From: Corynespora cassiicola
Taxonomy: Eukaryota; Ascomycota; Dothideomycetes; Pleosporales; Corynesporascaceae
Reading direction: 5' to 3'
DNA: 64,000 bases
Assembly (NCBI GenBank): GCA_022059125.1
Contig: JAEUWY010000004.1
Span: 3,348,001-3,412,000, forward strand
Part shown: positions 42,556 through 54,662 of the stretch, one piece after another
Layout of the letters: each line of letters starts with the position of its first letter
Numbering within the stretch: the stretch's first letter is position 1
Position numbers and translations under genes: made by a program
The notes under the pieces: generated by a model
Seen by the model: only the letters and a program-made list of their open reading frames with translations
The model's database searches: none
What the model was told of the DNA's origin: nothing

Positions 42556-44005
42556 TTTCGGTGGTGATGAAGGCTGTAAAGGAATGATAAACAAAAGGGT
42601 TGGATTGTAAAAGCAAAAGGCGTGTAGCTATGCTTATGTATGTTGTAGAGCAGCTTCCAAGAGGGGACAAGACAGGTCACTTGTGCGTCAATAGATTCGA
42701 AGAACGGCCGATCACACTGTACTCGTTTATATAGGCCCGTTGCCTATCAGGTACCAGGCACCTACTCCTTTATGATTACATACATGCTATGCTCTTGTCA
42801 TTACCTTTCTCCCCGAGTCTAACCAATCTGGCGTGATTGAAATCAAGAGTCTTGGTGGTTGTGGGGTCACTTTGGATAGATGAACTACACGTGCGAGCAG
42901 CTCTGCTTGCACAAGAGTGACCGCATTTGCCCCACAGCCATGCCCGGTTGCTCGAGTGTTTCATTAATCTAATGTGGAAAAGGCCCGTTGCGGTGGGATG
43001 GGCGCCGCGGAGACGCGCAGCCAAGCAGATTAATGGTGGCTGCCAAGATGGCGACAACTAAGGTTCGGCTAATGGCGAGCCGCATTGCCGAGGTGGCGTG
43101 CATGCCGTCTCAGTTCTCTGCTCATCTGGTATTGTTTCGGACGTGGTTGGGGTAATAGATGTTTAGTGATAGCTGTGAGCGTAGGCCTCGCAAGTGTGAG
43201 GCTCAGCTCAGAGTAGGTCCGATTCCAGGGTCATCCTTGCTGTTGCCATGATAATACGGTCCTTGGTGGAAAGAGCCTCATGTCGGCAGTTGCTCATACG
43301 CGGAGGAGGAAACGGAGTGAACTTGCTTCAAGCTTGTCTCCTGCGCTATATTGATAAGCAGCCGATGGACGACATTGGGTCTAGATCGCACCCGGGGCTT
43401 CGGATGTGAGAAATCCATTGCAGATGCAGGCTGGCATTGGTGAAGATGAACGTTATTCCAACATTATTCCAGCTGGTGGATATGAACTGCTGTATTGAGA
43501 CTCGTGGTTTTCCCAAATAGGCAAGGATGGTGAATTGCCGGCAGAGAGTCCAGGGCCTGAGGGGAAAAGCAGGCTTTCGACAGTTTAGCGACCTGCCCAA
43601 TCAGGAAGTTCCGCTTATCGATAACTGTTAGATCTCATGGGCGACGGAACGCCACGAGGCAGCGACGTCATTGCTCCGATAAAGCCGAGCCCTAACAATA
43701 CACCTGGGTAGTGAACCATACCATGCCCAGGTAGGGCTGACATTTTGTCACAACTGTTCACGTGCGAATCCTTAATGCTCATAAATATCCTCGGGCATCT
43801 CCTCACGTTCTCCCTTTGCCCGATATCTTCGTCAACGACTAGACACGCAAACTCGATAGCCTCTTTTTGAACAAAGATTCCCGCTGTCACTTGAAAAAAA
43901 AGGTCTCTGGAGGGAAGATCTTGGTGCTGTGCAAAGAAAATGGAGCTAGCGGTGTCATGTTGGTAGACTTTCCAATGTTTCATGCAAGTATATTGGGTGC
44001 GAATG

Positions 44006-44036
<31 letters not shown>

Positions 44037-44597
44037 AACCTTTCAAAACGTCAGCCCAAAGCTGAAGAAGATAACTCCAGCTTTGGTCTATCCCCCAGCT
44101 TCGTGCCGGGTGCCTCGGAATAATCTCTGGATACCACCTCGTGGCGTCTGTAGCGCCTTGTAAAAAGAAAGCAACATGTAGGCCCCGCACCAGGTCGGGC
44201 GCACCTTGATCTAGGCACAGCTACCATGTCCATCTCCTCACATCTAGGTTCAAGTGGGTACGGCATTTTTCAGTCTTGGAGCGAAGTCATTGGTCCAATT
44301 GCAGCCTGTGAGCACACCAATACGTCGCATCAACAAAACAGCAACCCACTCGAATCCTCCCAACACGCTAGGAGGATCCACAACACCCTCCAAAACATTC
44401 CTAGTGACATCCATTAGATGCCACAATGCAATAATGCCACGCCAAATCTAGGGCGAAAACGGAAAATACTTCCATTGCCCCGCAGTAGCGCTGCATTTGT
44501 CATCATGGTGACTCCCATGCGTGAAGACAGGTGTAGATACATATACGAAGAATAGGGGAATCCACGAGATGTTACATATCTCCCCTCGCTAAGCACA
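42556..44597. other. 2-kb intergenic region
   Basis: It contains the promoter of the SnoaL-like gene, a dinucleotide microsatellite at 44004-44034 and the upstream region of the cupin gene. No frame between 42700 and 44500 shows a domain or a convincing splice structure. Confidence 0.5.
44004..44034. repeat. (CA)n microsatellite
   Basis: An uninterrupted CA/AC dinucleotide run of about 31 bp (15 units) is visible. It is a likely length-polymorphic marker with no coding role. Confidence 0.95.
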
Positions 44598-45017
44598 ATG
44601 ACTCCGCCTCTCATCCTGCACAGCGAGGACATCGCAAACACCCCGTCAGAATGCTTCCCCAGCAGCGTCACGGGCGGGAAGGTGACTTGGAAAACGCTCA
44701 TGTCCGAACCCAAGACATCGACAAACACATTTACTTCGGGCATCGCGACATGCGAGCCGGGAGACGGCCACTTGAAGCTGCATCGCCACAAGCAGGCCGA
44801 GCTATACCACGTCACCGAGGGTCGAGGCATTGTGTACATTGACGGAAAAGAGCACAAGGTTGCAAAGGGGAGTGTGGTCTTTATCCCGGGCGACGCCGAG
44901 CATGGAATTAGGAATACGGGAGAAGAGAATCTGGTCTGGCTTTATGTTTTTGCCACGGATGGGTTCGGGGATGTTGTTTACCGGTTTTCTGAGGAGCAGC
45001 CAAAGGCGAAGCTGTAG
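44598..45017 (+). CDS. Single-domain cupin
   Basis: A single exon of 139 residues from the ATG at 44598. Both cupin motifs are intact: motif 1 GDGHLKLHRHKQAELYHVTEG supplies His-x-His and Glu metal ligands, and motif 2 GSVVFIPGDAEHGIRN supplies the distal His. A metal ion (Mn, Fe, Ni or Zn) is therefore expected in a small beta barrel of the RmlC-like type. Single-domain fungal cupins include isomerases, dioxygenases and storage-like proteins, so the reaction is open. No signal peptide is visible, so it is probably cytosolic. Its nearest neighbours are a secreted SnoaL-like protein and an MFS carrier, which do not define a pathway. Confidence 0.88.
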   Translation: MTPPLILHSEDIANTPSECFPSSVTGGKVTWKTLMSEPKTSTNTFTSGIATCEPGDGHLKLHRHKQAELYHVTEGRGIVYIDGKEHKVAKGSVVFIPGDAEHGIRNTGEENLVWLYVFATDGFGDVVYRFSEEQPKAKL

Positions 45018-45539
45018 CTGTGGTTGGTAACGGCAGAAGATTGTGGGACGCCTGGAATATCCAAACATGGGTTGGATTGGGATGGTTATTAGAGGAAATC
45101 CGTCGGTAATTTGAAGCATGGGCTATTATGAGGCTTCTACTCTTAATGCCTATTTTAATCTGGATTCAAGAAACGTTATATTTGAAACTCACTCCCTCAC
45201 TGCACCCACAACTTTCGACTCTACGTCTTTATAAACCTGCTCAAACTGAGGGAAATATATACGTATAGGAGGATATGCATTTTATTCGACTACTCGGCCT
45301 CAAATAACGTAGTACTCTTCTTTCAATTACTGGAACATGGTACAGACTAAACATTGCACTCCTCACCCCGCATCACAAATTCGTAGCGATCGACCCCTTG
45401 GCAGCAAGGCATCAATGCTTAACATCAGACCAAGAACTAAAGATGGCCAAGTAGCAGGATCCTATCCCAATGGCTTATTCATTTGCTTGTCGTTACTACG
45501 TGTCCCACATCCCACATCTATATAGCCTAACCAGATACC
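45018..45539. other. Convergent intergenic region
   Basis: These 522 bp between the cupin stop and the MFS stop should carry both 3' UTRs. No further feature was seen. Confidence 0.55.
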
Positions 45540-47213
45540 CTACAAGACCATCTTGAACTCAGGGTCTCTATCATCCCCCTTGCCCTCCCACTCGGCATAT
45601 TTACCCATTCTCTTATCCCTATTAATCTTCCAGCACCACGCAACATTCGCCGCGACCCTGACGCTCGTTAGTATCGAACCTCGCAGACTCTACACGCAAG
45701 GCAGACTTACAAGACCCAAGCCGCACACAGCAAGCCCAACATGATGCTGTGGCTCTTGTGGAAATCCGGGCCCTCTTTCTTGGGATAGACAAAGCTAGCC
45801 ACGAACCCACCCGCGTTCGCGATCGCAAGCTGCAGCGCAGACGTCGTGGCGCGCTTGTAGTGGCCGGCCGAGTTGTTGCTGTTCCAGGAGAGGATGCAGG
45901 GCACCGAGGCGTACATGCCAGTCGCCATCATGAACGTCATCCCGTACTGCACCTTCGCGTTGGAGCTCTGCGAGATGACGCCGTAGCCGATGATGGCGAT
46001 GGGGAGTGTGCACAGCATGATGGGTCCGCGAAGCGCGAGACGATCGGACAGGAGCGCGACGATGACTGTGCAAACGGACGCCACGGCATAGGGAATGACG
46101 GTCCAGAGCTGCGCCTCGTTGGGATCAGACGCAAAGTTGAGGTTATTGATGATGGTCGGCAAAAACAGGCCGAAAGAGTACAAGCAGCACAGAATGGCAA
46201 AGTAGGCCGTCGCCGAGAGCCAGACCTGCAGATTGAAGACGCCGCGCCTGACCTCGGACCAGGAGAAGGGCTCGTGGGACTGGGCGGCTGCCTCGTCCAT
46301 GCGATGGCGCGCGCATTGCTTTTCGGCGGCGCTGAGGAAGCGCGCCGATTCGATCGAGTTGGGGAGGGCGAGGGAGCTGCATACGCCGATGAAGACGGTG
46401 AGGAGGCCTTCGATGATGAAGATCCAGCGCCAGCCTGCAAGGCCCCCCGCGTGGCCGATGGCGTTCAGCCCTCTTGCGAGCAGACCGCCGAACGCTCCGC
46501 TCAGGGATGCGGCTGTGTAGAAGATGCCAATGCGAAGGGCCAATTCGGTCCTTTTGTAAAAGTGCGAAAGGTACAGAACCTAAACTTGTCAGACGCCGTA
46601 CTGGAATTGAAAAAAAGATGGAATAAGTCACCATGCCGGGCAACAGGCCTCCCTCGGCCATTCCCAGCAATGCCCTGACCGTCACAAAGGATCCAAAGTC
46701 GTGGACGAAGCCCAGGCACATGGTCAGTGTGCCCCAGACTGCGGTCAGAAGAGGAAGCCAGATCTTGGGCGAGAACTTTTTCAGAACGAGATTGCTTGGT
46801 AGCTCACTGTGGGCTGTCAATTTCTGCTCCATCTAGCCAGCTGAATGCGACACGGTGAACTCACCTAAAGATGTATGTCGCATAAAAGACGCAAAGACCA
46901 ATTGCGTACTGATGATCAGTGACATGGATATCCTTTTCCATGCCCAGAATCTTTGCATTGCCGACGTTGGTCCTGTCGATGAAAGAGCAGAGGAACAGGA
47001 GTGCCAGAATCGGGAGGATCCTAAAGCCGTATAGTGAGCAAAGCATGGTTCAGCATGGACCCAGGGCAGAGCCTCAACGAACCTGACGTCCATCTTGAAC
47101 AGGACCTGACGGGTCAAGTGCTCATTGCCATCAGCCACGACTTCGACATCCTTTTGCACCTCATCCCCCCTCTCAAACTTTTCGTCCTGCATCTTGGACG
47201 TCTCGACGCTCAT
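45540..47213 (-). CDS. MFS transporter, ACS family (vitamin/organic-anion type)
   Basis: Five exons: 47083-47213, 46865-47020, 46632-46806, 45711-46579 and 45540-45657, 482 residues. The start at 47213 (MSVETSK) is the first ATG of the frame. Spliced hallmarks: KMDVRILPILALLFLCSFIDRTNVGNAKI across the first junction (the DRTNxGNA motif of Dal5/TNA1/Seo1-type carriers), YIFSELPSNLVLKKFSPKIWLP, RALLGMAEGGLLPGMVLYLSHFYKRTE, and AGWRWIFIIEGLLTVFIG. About 12 membrane helices are present. The tail (YAEWEGKGDDRDPEFKMVL) is typical of the family, supporting the last exon. It should be a plasma-membrane symporter; substrate unknown. It converges on the cupin gene. Confidence 0.9.
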
Positions 47214-48200
47214 GTTTTTGATCCGTGTTGTCGATTCTTCACTGCCAGCAGGCGACAGCAAATCAAAGGCCAGGCAAAGAACAGAAGGGAGGGAAGCAAA
47301 GCTCGAAAAGCGTTGGATGGATGGGTGGACAGTCCAGCAACACCTCCCAGCGCGAGAGGGGTCATCTTATTTAACGCCTCCGCGATTCGACGGCCGCCAC
47401 CCCGCGCACCAGTCACCGGGACGGTCCAGCTCGCGGCTTCTTCGGCTGGCGCCCCCATGGGGGACGGGGCCCCAGCGAACCATCCACCATCTGGCATAGC
47501 GGGCGCGCAGGGTGCCGTCAACCGTCAGCGGCGCCAGGATTCGTGCAGCCGCCATGTCCCATGTTCCCCACCCGGACGGGCCTCGAGAGGGCGGTGCGGC
47601 GACAGATTTGGAGCCCGAGCAAGAACACGTGCGTGCTTTACTTGCACTCCGTAACTATTGCGACATTGTTGATATCTCTGCGCATACAGCTGTATATTGA
47701 GGTTTTGTGGAGCAAAGGGTCGATGGGGAAGGTTCCAAGGCGTAGCGTGCCAGAAAAGCAAAGACAAGCCTGTCCAAGCTTTGCGCCCACTTTGACTTCG
47801 TTGGGGCCAAGGACGCCAGGCCTCGGCGGCTGAGGGAGGGGGGTCTGAGATCGTCGTTGGTTTTCCCCCCTCTTCGGGCCTTTGTAAATTTAGACGCCGT
47901 TGATTTTTCATGTGGGCGCTGACTTCAGCTGTGCTTGTTGAATGATGATAGATACTTTGGTGGCGGCGCACTGCATACACTCTTCTTACTCGATCGAGTT
48001 CTTTGCACCGAGCTACGTCTCCTCTACGGTTCACTTATACGTTCCGCCAAGGAGTCATGTCACAGTTTCAACGGCAAACCCATCCAAGGCTCACGTATAG
48101 TCGGTATCGATTAAAATGAATTCGTAGTCATCTATTTGGTACATCCAATGCAGGTGGTATATACAACGTTGAAACACGTTCTCAGCCCTCCTTCTCCTTT
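47214..48200. other. Intergenic, MFS promoter and SCOT 3' region
   Basis: About 1 kb between two minus-strand genes. A long GC-rich open frame at 47525-48034 lacks any domain and was not accepted. No element is claimed. Confidence 0.5.
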
Positions 48201-49869
48201 CTACTCAAAAGTCTTCAGGTCGCTCGCGACGTGGAATTGCGCATCAGTCTTACTCTTCACATCCTCTACCGTCACACCGGCTGCCACCTCGGTGAGGATC
48301 AACTCTCCCTTCGTCCTGTCCACCTCGAACACGGCCATGTCGGTGATGATTTGGCTCACGCACTTGGCTCCCGTCAGGGGCAGCTTGCACTCCTGGACAA
48401 TCTTGGAGCTTCCGTCCTTGGCCACGTGCTCGGTGGCCACGACCACCTTGGTGTTGTCGGGGTTGGAAACGAGATCCATGGCGCCTCCCATGCCCTTGAA
48501 CACCTTGCCAGGCACCATGTAGTTGGCCAGGTCGCCAGAGGCGCTGACCTGTAAGGCACCGAGGATGGACACATCGACGTGGCCGCCGCGGATCATGCCG
48601 AACGACTCGGAGCTGTCAAACGTCGAGGCACCGGGCAGAAGCGTGACGGTCTCCTTGCCAGCATTGATAATGTCTGGGTCGACCTCTTCCTCGGTGGGGT
48701 GGGGGCCCATGCCGAGAATACCATTCTCGCTCTGGAGCCAGACCTTGGTGCCCTCAGGGACAAACGACGCCGCCGAAGTCGGAATGCCGACACCCAGGTT
48801 GACATAGTATCCGTGCTTGAGCTCTTTGGCGGCGCGACGCGCAATGCGGTTCCTCCGCGCCGCCGCCGCGTTGGGCTCCGAAACCTTTCCGTCCTGCTTG
48901 GGGTCGCGCAGCTTCTTGATCTCGATGCTCTTGGGGACGGTCGCGGGGACGATGCGGTCGACGAAGATTCCGGGGAGATCAACGTCGTTTGGCTCCAATG
49001 CGCCGATGGGGACGATCTCCTCGGCCTCAACAATGGTCAGGCGCGCCGCCTTGGCCATGATGGGGCCAAACGCCTTGGTCGTGTATCTGCCGCTGCGATC
49101 AGCACCGTCCTGTGTCCCCTCCGACATAGGAACCTAAACCTTACCTGAAGACGCAGTTTCCGGCCTCGTCGGCCTTCCACGCGCGAACAATGGCGACATC
49201 TCCTGGAAGGGCCTTCTCCATCAAGAACGTGCGGCCGTCAAACTCTCGCACCTCGCGTGGGGTTCCATAGCCGATGATCTTGCCCTCGTTGTTGTACTGG
49301 GCGGGGATCTTGCCGTCCTGCAGAAGCGTATTCACAGCCGTGGGCGTGTAAAAAGCTGGGATGCCCGCTCCGGCAGCCCTGATCCTCTCAGCCAGCGTTC
49401 CCTGCGGGCAGAGCTCAATGGTGATGTCTCCAGAGAGGTACTGCTTCTCCAGGGCCTTGTTGTTCCCCAAGAAGCTGATGATGAGCTTGTTCACCTGACC
49501 CGAGTTTGTGATTATGGCCAGGCCGCCCACGCCCTCGATGCCGGCATTGTTGGACACGGCCGTCAGCGAGTGCAGCTCCTTGGCGCCCCGGTCTCGGATG
49601 GCCGTGATGAGCGTCTCCGCGACACCGCAGAGGCCGAATCCTGCGCTCAGAATCGTCGACCCGGACTGGATGTCGGCCACGGCCTCGTCAGCCGACTTGA
49701 ACAGCTTCGACTTGGAGCGGTCAATGACGGGCGCGCTGTAGTGCGCCCGCTGGTTAGCAAATCTCCAGTGCGGTTTCGCAGCGGCTTGTGCGGCGCGCAG
49801 TTGTGCAGGGAGCGGCCGCCGCGCGCACATGCGGGAGGGGAGTTGGAGGAGCAACCGAGAAGCATCCAT
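48201..49869 (-). CDS. Succinyl-CoA:3-oxoacid CoA-transferase (SCOT), mitochondrial
   Basis: Exons 49145-49869 and 48201-49086 (58-nt intron GTAAGG..CAG) give 536 residues. The N-terminus MDASRLLLQLPSRMCARRPLP is Arg-rich without acids after residue 2, a mitochondrial presequence. Both subunit domains of the family are fused, as in eukaryotes: domain A begins with FKSADEAVADIQSGSTILSAGFGLCG, and domain B carries LKHGYYVNLGVGIP and the catalytic Glu in QSENGILGMGPHP (about Glu362). It exchanges CoA between succinyl-CoA and acetoacetate, or, in some fungi, acetate or propionate. CoA-transferases of this fold in Aspergillus also detoxify propionyl-CoA, so the acceptor acid needs testing. It is divergent from a dicarboxylate-type carrier gene. 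Confidence 0.93.
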
Positions 49870-50412
49870 GGCGACGACGGTGTATATGGGTTGTTGGAGG
49901 CACAAACCGCCAATTGAGGAGTGCTGCAACTTTAAAGGGCTGTAGAACTGGGGCAAGCCCGGGAATTGTCGGGCATATGTTTTCGCGTGTTTAGTGTCCA
50001 GAGCTCGAGCTCTCTTGTCGCGATGGAGCTCTGCAAATGACGTGGGCGTGATCCGGCCGAGGTGGGTTGCGGCCGGAGCCAGAAAAACCGCCGACAAGCG
50101 GCCACCGCGTCCAGGGATCTGACCCCTCAGAGGCACGTCTCGGATGCAGCCCGGAACCCGGCGTCTTTGCTGTAGAACACGTGCGTGAAGCGCCCAGGGC
50201 CCCGATGGATGCTGGTTGCCGTCGAGGAGAGCGTCTTCGGGCTTAGATGTGAGCCCGATGTCAGAGCCCCGCGACGGCCGTGCTACAGCCTCGAAAGTTA
50301 TTGCTTGGTGTGGGGTTGTAGTTCCCAATATCATGCCGAATGTCCCCTTCCTCCGGTGGCTCAGAGAGTTCAGGTGCTGTTTGATGTTCAAGGTAGTATC
50401 TTGAAGCAAGCC
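49870..50412. promoter_or_regulatory. Shared divergent promoter, SCOT / mitochondrial carrier
   Basis: This 543-bp interval lies between the two start codons. A CCGAGG hexamer occurs at 50057-50062 (CCTCGG on the SCOT coding strand), matching the core bound by fatty-acid regulators FarA/FarB in Aspergillus. A single hexamer is weak evidence. No TATA box was picked out. Confidence 0.45.
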
Positions 50413-51496
50413 ATGGCTACCCAAGCAGTACCCCAGGCCGATGTCTCACCAAAAGCTATAGCCATCAAACGCAAAGAGCCATTCTGGCTTGGGTAGGTTC
50501 AACATGGCACTATGGTACTTCTATGGCAAAAAGCTAACATTCAAGGCAGTGGTGCTGCGGCTTCCATGGCAGCATGCTGCACTCATCCCCTGGACCAGAC
50601 AAAGTACCGCATGCAAATCCTGTCAACTCGAGTACCGTTGATCCGTGCCGTATACTCTTTCGCTGCTCGAGACGGTATTCCCTCGCTATGGACCGGCCTC
50701 ACAGGATCCATACTCCGCCAGTCTACCTATAGCACCACTCGTTTCGCCCTTTATGGCTTTTTCTCGCAACAGCTTGCCACCTTTTCCTCCACACCGGACC
50801 AGAAGCTATCTCCAGCCTTGACTATCGCGAGTGCCGGCTTGGCCGGTGGAATAGCGGGTATGGTCGGAAACCCTGCCGAGGTCGTCTTGGTCCGCATGTG
50901 TGCGGATGGCGCGTACGTGATTATCCATTGGACCAAGTTGGGGCTCTGATCAATATGATTGCATCAGAGACATCGACTTTGCGTTCTAGTTGATGTCTCG
51001 GAAAGTTTGCTGACCCTGCGATTGTAGGAAACCTGTGGCCGAACGATTTGGCTACCGCAATGCCCTCGATGCCCTCATTCGTATTGGCAAGGAAGACGGT
51101 ATAGCGACCTACTTTCGGGGTCTAGGACCCAACATTGTGCGAAGTGTGCTGATGAATGTTTCCCAAATCGCTACATATGCGGAGGCTAAGCAATCGCTGA
51201 TGAAGCAATTCAACTTCAAGGACAACATTGGGACTCACATATGCGCAAGTTTTGTCGCTGGCACAGTTGCAACAACAATGTGTGCGCCAGCGGATGTGCT
51301 CAAGAGCCGGTTCCAAAACGCAAAGGCCGCCGAGGGCGCAGCTCGCGTATCCATCCTGCGCTATGTGGCAGAGACCACCAAAAAAGAGGGGCCGGGGTTC
51401 TTGATGAAGGGCTGGACACCGGCTTGGTTGAGGTTGGCACCCAATACAGTCTTGACTTTCGTCTTCATGGAAAAATTGAAGGCACTGTTTGTTTGA
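50413..51496 (+). CDS. DIC1: Mitochondrial carrier, dicarboxylate (DIC) type
   Basis: Exons 50413-50492, 50550-50912 and 51028-51496 (introns of 57 and 115 nt) give 303 residues, the normal carrier length. Three tandem repeats each carry the Px[D/E]xx[K/R] signature: HPLDQTKYRMQ, NPAEVVLVRM and APADVLKSRFQ. Six membrane helices are expected. RQSTYSTTRFALYGFF after the first repeat, and GGAAASMAACCTHPLD across the first junction, are characteristic of dicarboxylate carriers that exchange malate or succinate for phosphate across the inner membrane. Oxaloacetate/sulfate carriers are the nearest alternative. Adjacency to SCOT, which releases succinate, makes metabolic coupling plausible (inference). 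Confidence 0.88.
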
Positions 51497-51564
51497 TATT
51501 CGAGGCATTTCATGATTCCCAAACCAACAATGGTCAAACGCCGTTGTTGCGAGCTTGATAAAAT

Positions 51565-53808
51565 TTACTGCAATCCAAATTCAGGCAAATTAGCCCAATC
51601 CATCCACATAAAGTTCGTATCATCCATGGGCAATTCCATGAGGTTGGAGTCGAAATCTCCAATGTTCATAACAGTCTCAATGACTTCATTTCCTGACATG
51701 GCAGAAAATGGCAATGGCTCGCCCCAAGCATTTTGTATGGGGTATTCGGCGTGATGATGAAATGGCTGCATTGGATCCGTGGTGGGCACAAAGAGAGGGT
51801 CAGTCCCATGCGACGTGTGCGGCATCATCGTCGTGGAGGGCAGTTGAGGCTGCCTTGGGAGCTCTGGTGCCTGTCTGACAAGCTCGCGGAGATATTTGCC
51901 ATAGATTACTGACGTCCCATTCCTATGGCTGGGTATACTACCAATTCGCTCCAAGACAGTCGCAGTCTCTTCGATGAGGTTGCGAACGCTTGGTGCGAGG
52001 TTTTGGTTTCCACTAGGCGAGGGAGTGCTCAAATTCAGCGCGACGCATGCAGCAAAGCAAATCATGGTGACTGTGTTGTTGGGCATAGACTTCAGCCGTG
52101 CCTCCCCCTGTATTGCTGCCCGCATTACGTTGACGGCGGAAGAAAGTGCAGAGGCGCGGAATAGCCGTTTTACTTCGATGGGCGCGGTGGGGTGATTGAT
52201 GACACCGCTGTAAGTAGAAAGCCGGGTATGAGTAACGAGAATCTCGACATAGGGAGGAAGAGAGCGGTGCTCGCCCTCGCCGATGGCAACGGTCCACGTT
52301 GAAAGCCACCTATCGAAAAAGTGGTCAATCATCGTTTCAATCTCTCTTGCGACTTGCGATCCCACGTCTATGACGCGATAACTATCACACCGCGACCGGA
52401 CAGCGCTAAAGAGCTCGTCGAGATCACGGCGTAGAACAGCCATGGAAACAAGAGGTCCGTCTTGTACATCCGGAATGCCGTCTATATGCCACCTGTCACA
52501 GTGTCGAATGAGCGGTGTCACGGGAACGCAATAGTTGCGGCCGCGGGCCAGACAGACTCCTCGCTCCAGAACGAACAGAGCAATCCAAACTCGCTCGCGA
52601 CGGCGAATCAATCGCTGTCCGGCTTCTGATCTTGGGTCAATGTCTTCAAAGCCATCCATAGCCAGCGCTTTCCTCGCATCAATGCAGTCGGCCTTGGGTA
52701 CTCGTTTGAGCAGATCCTGCTCAAAAGAACCCGATGGCGTGACTATCTTGTTTAATGAGAGATCCAGTGCTATGCTCAATGCAGTGGATATGTAAAGACC
52801 GGTATCGTCGTCGCCCGCGTGAGCGCCTGGGTGCATCCAGGGGACATTGACCATGAATGCCAGCACAATCTCGACTGATCTGTACCTCTTCATGATGATT
52901 TGCTCAGCGAGGAACTTCCTATGAATCAACAGCCTTCGAGCGATAGCTGCAGCCGATGGCAGAAAGAGGGCTGACGCCGTGAGCAACGACGTGAAAAGGA
53001 AACATGAACGGCTGCGAACGTAGGGGAGCGTATGGACCAGCGGATCCAAGCCCCAGCGTGTATGTGCCAACTTGTCATGGAAACTAAGGCATGGGATTAG
53101 ATGAGACACTCGACATGACTCTGCGACACATACTAGGACAGGAGCATCTCGGCCTCTTCCAAAGTGACCAGGCCAAGGTCAATGGGGTCCAACTCGGATC
53201 CTCGGTCCATGTTGGCCTTCATGGGGAGGAAAAAGCGTTGGATATCGGACTTGTTGCCTCTCTCGCTTGCGCCATACCTCGTCGACGGCGTTGAGCCGCT
53301 GAATTCAGTAGAGTGTGGAGACATTAGACGAAGGTCCGATGCTCGGGCAAGCAGCTGTAGAGGGTTTTCTGCATCGTCCAAGGCGAGTTGATCATCGCTC
53401 GACTGGCCGGATGCATCACGGTCCGTCTTGAAGTGCACAGTGGCAGGGGAACGGATGGTATCAGCAGGCTCGGATGAGCCGCGTGCCTCCTCGAGCAGCT
53501 GCTGCAGCTGCTGGAGGGTGGCCTCATTGGACATGGCGTCTGGTTTGGACTTTCTGATGGCCTCTTCGATCTGGAAGATGGCCTTCTCTAGTCCGGTGCG
53601 CTTACTGGGGGGCTAATGTAAGCACCATACACGGACGGATGAAATGGACCTACTTCTTAACCCCCTTTTGTCTCCCAATATGGAACGTGGGGATGACGCA
53701 TTCGGCGCCGACTTGGTGGCATTTTTCGCAAATGTCTGCGCCGACATCTCTCTTGCATTTGATTTTGCTTTTTCGGCAGTTTAGGCATGCGGCTTGTTTA
53801 CTTGCCAT
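51565..53808 (-). CDS. Zn2Cys6 transcription factor
   Basis: Exons 53654-53808, 53134-53604 and 51565-53083 (introns of 49 and 50 nt) give 714 residues. The first exon encodes the complete binuclear cluster at residues 8-38: CLNCRKSKIKC, then CEKCHQVGAEC, followed by the basic linker GRQKGVKNKR across the splice. A predicted coiled segment follows (LEKAIFQIEEAIRK, then LQQLQQLLEEA). The fungal-specific regulatory domain spans about residues 190-520 (SYFHDKLAHTRWGLDPLVHTLPYVRS, MVNVPWMHPGAHAGDDDTGLYISTALSIALDL). The C-terminus is acidic and aromatic (MELPMDDTNFMWMDW), resembling an activation region. It converges on the mitochondrial carrier gene with only 68 bp between stops. It is a candidate regulator of the SCOT/carrier pair (inference). 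Confidence 0.9.
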
Positions 53809-54662
53809 ATCGTGGAGGACTCGCTTGGGCTGCTTCCTCGGGGCCTTCTTCTGGGGCCGGCAGCCGAGGTCCCGGGTCGGGCAGGTCGAAGATGCGTCTG
53901 GGTCCGGGGGCGAGTGTCAGCTGGCTCTGGCCTGTATAAAGATGTCCATGTTGAAAGCGCCTTCTGGAGGTGTCGACGATGGTCAGTCAGAGCCCTTTGT
54001 TTCGCAAATGCGCAGCACCAAAGAGTGAGGGTCGAAAATGGGTCCAAGTCGTTGGGCTATGACTAACAGCCTGCTGACCAGAGCCGCTAGCCGGTTTGCG
54101 CCTAGAGCACCGCATTCCCCAGCTCTCGCCATCGTCGTGCATCTCCGCACCGCCGTCGTCGACCCTTTCCCCGCAAGTTCCCGATGTGCTTCTCCCCTAG
54201 CGCTCGCCGTGGCGCCTGCCGTAGCCTTGGGGCTTCACCTAGTCGCCAAAAGTGCAGAACATGTCGTGGAGGTGCCAAAACCATATCCGAACCCCGGGCC
54301 CTTGGATATCCGCCGCAGTGGGTTCATGCAGACGCATGTCGCATGTCGCGTGGAGTAGCCCTACGAGAGAGTTTGGCCGCGTGCAGATCTCTCAGACACC
54401 CCAGGCCTACCATGACCGTGTACGTTTTTGTTCATTAACCAGGCACTTGATTGTCGAGAAGCTCCTAGTGAGCGGAGATGGACTGTGCTGCTATTCCCAT
54501 GTGATAAGTGCAATGTCAAATTGTAAAGCATTCAGTATTGACCGTGTCGGTGACTCTTACATTTCCCCCTCCCAGTCTATAGAATTATACAAGTGCTATT
54601 TACATATTCTCAAAACCTTTTATCCCCTTAAGCCTCGTGGCCCCACGGTCTCTGCATTCCAT
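53809..54662. other. Intergenic, regulator promoter
   Basis: These 854 bp between two minus-strand genes contain the promoter of the Zn2Cys6 regulator. Open frames on both strands at 53781-54358 lack domains and were rejected. Confidence 0.5.

Noticed and set aside
47034..48034. Long GC-rich frames upstream of the MFS carrier
   Set aside because: They run antisense to its first exon or through its promoter, and no domain is seen.
49141..50424. Longer N-terminus for SCOT (open frame to 50424)
   Set aside because: The Arg-rich mitochondrial presequence begins at the ATG at 49869; upstream residues are not conserved-looking and overlap the divergent carrier promoter.
52013..52309. Frames antisense or shifted within the Zn2Cys6 gene 51565-53808
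   Set aside because: Shadows of a well-supported coding exon.
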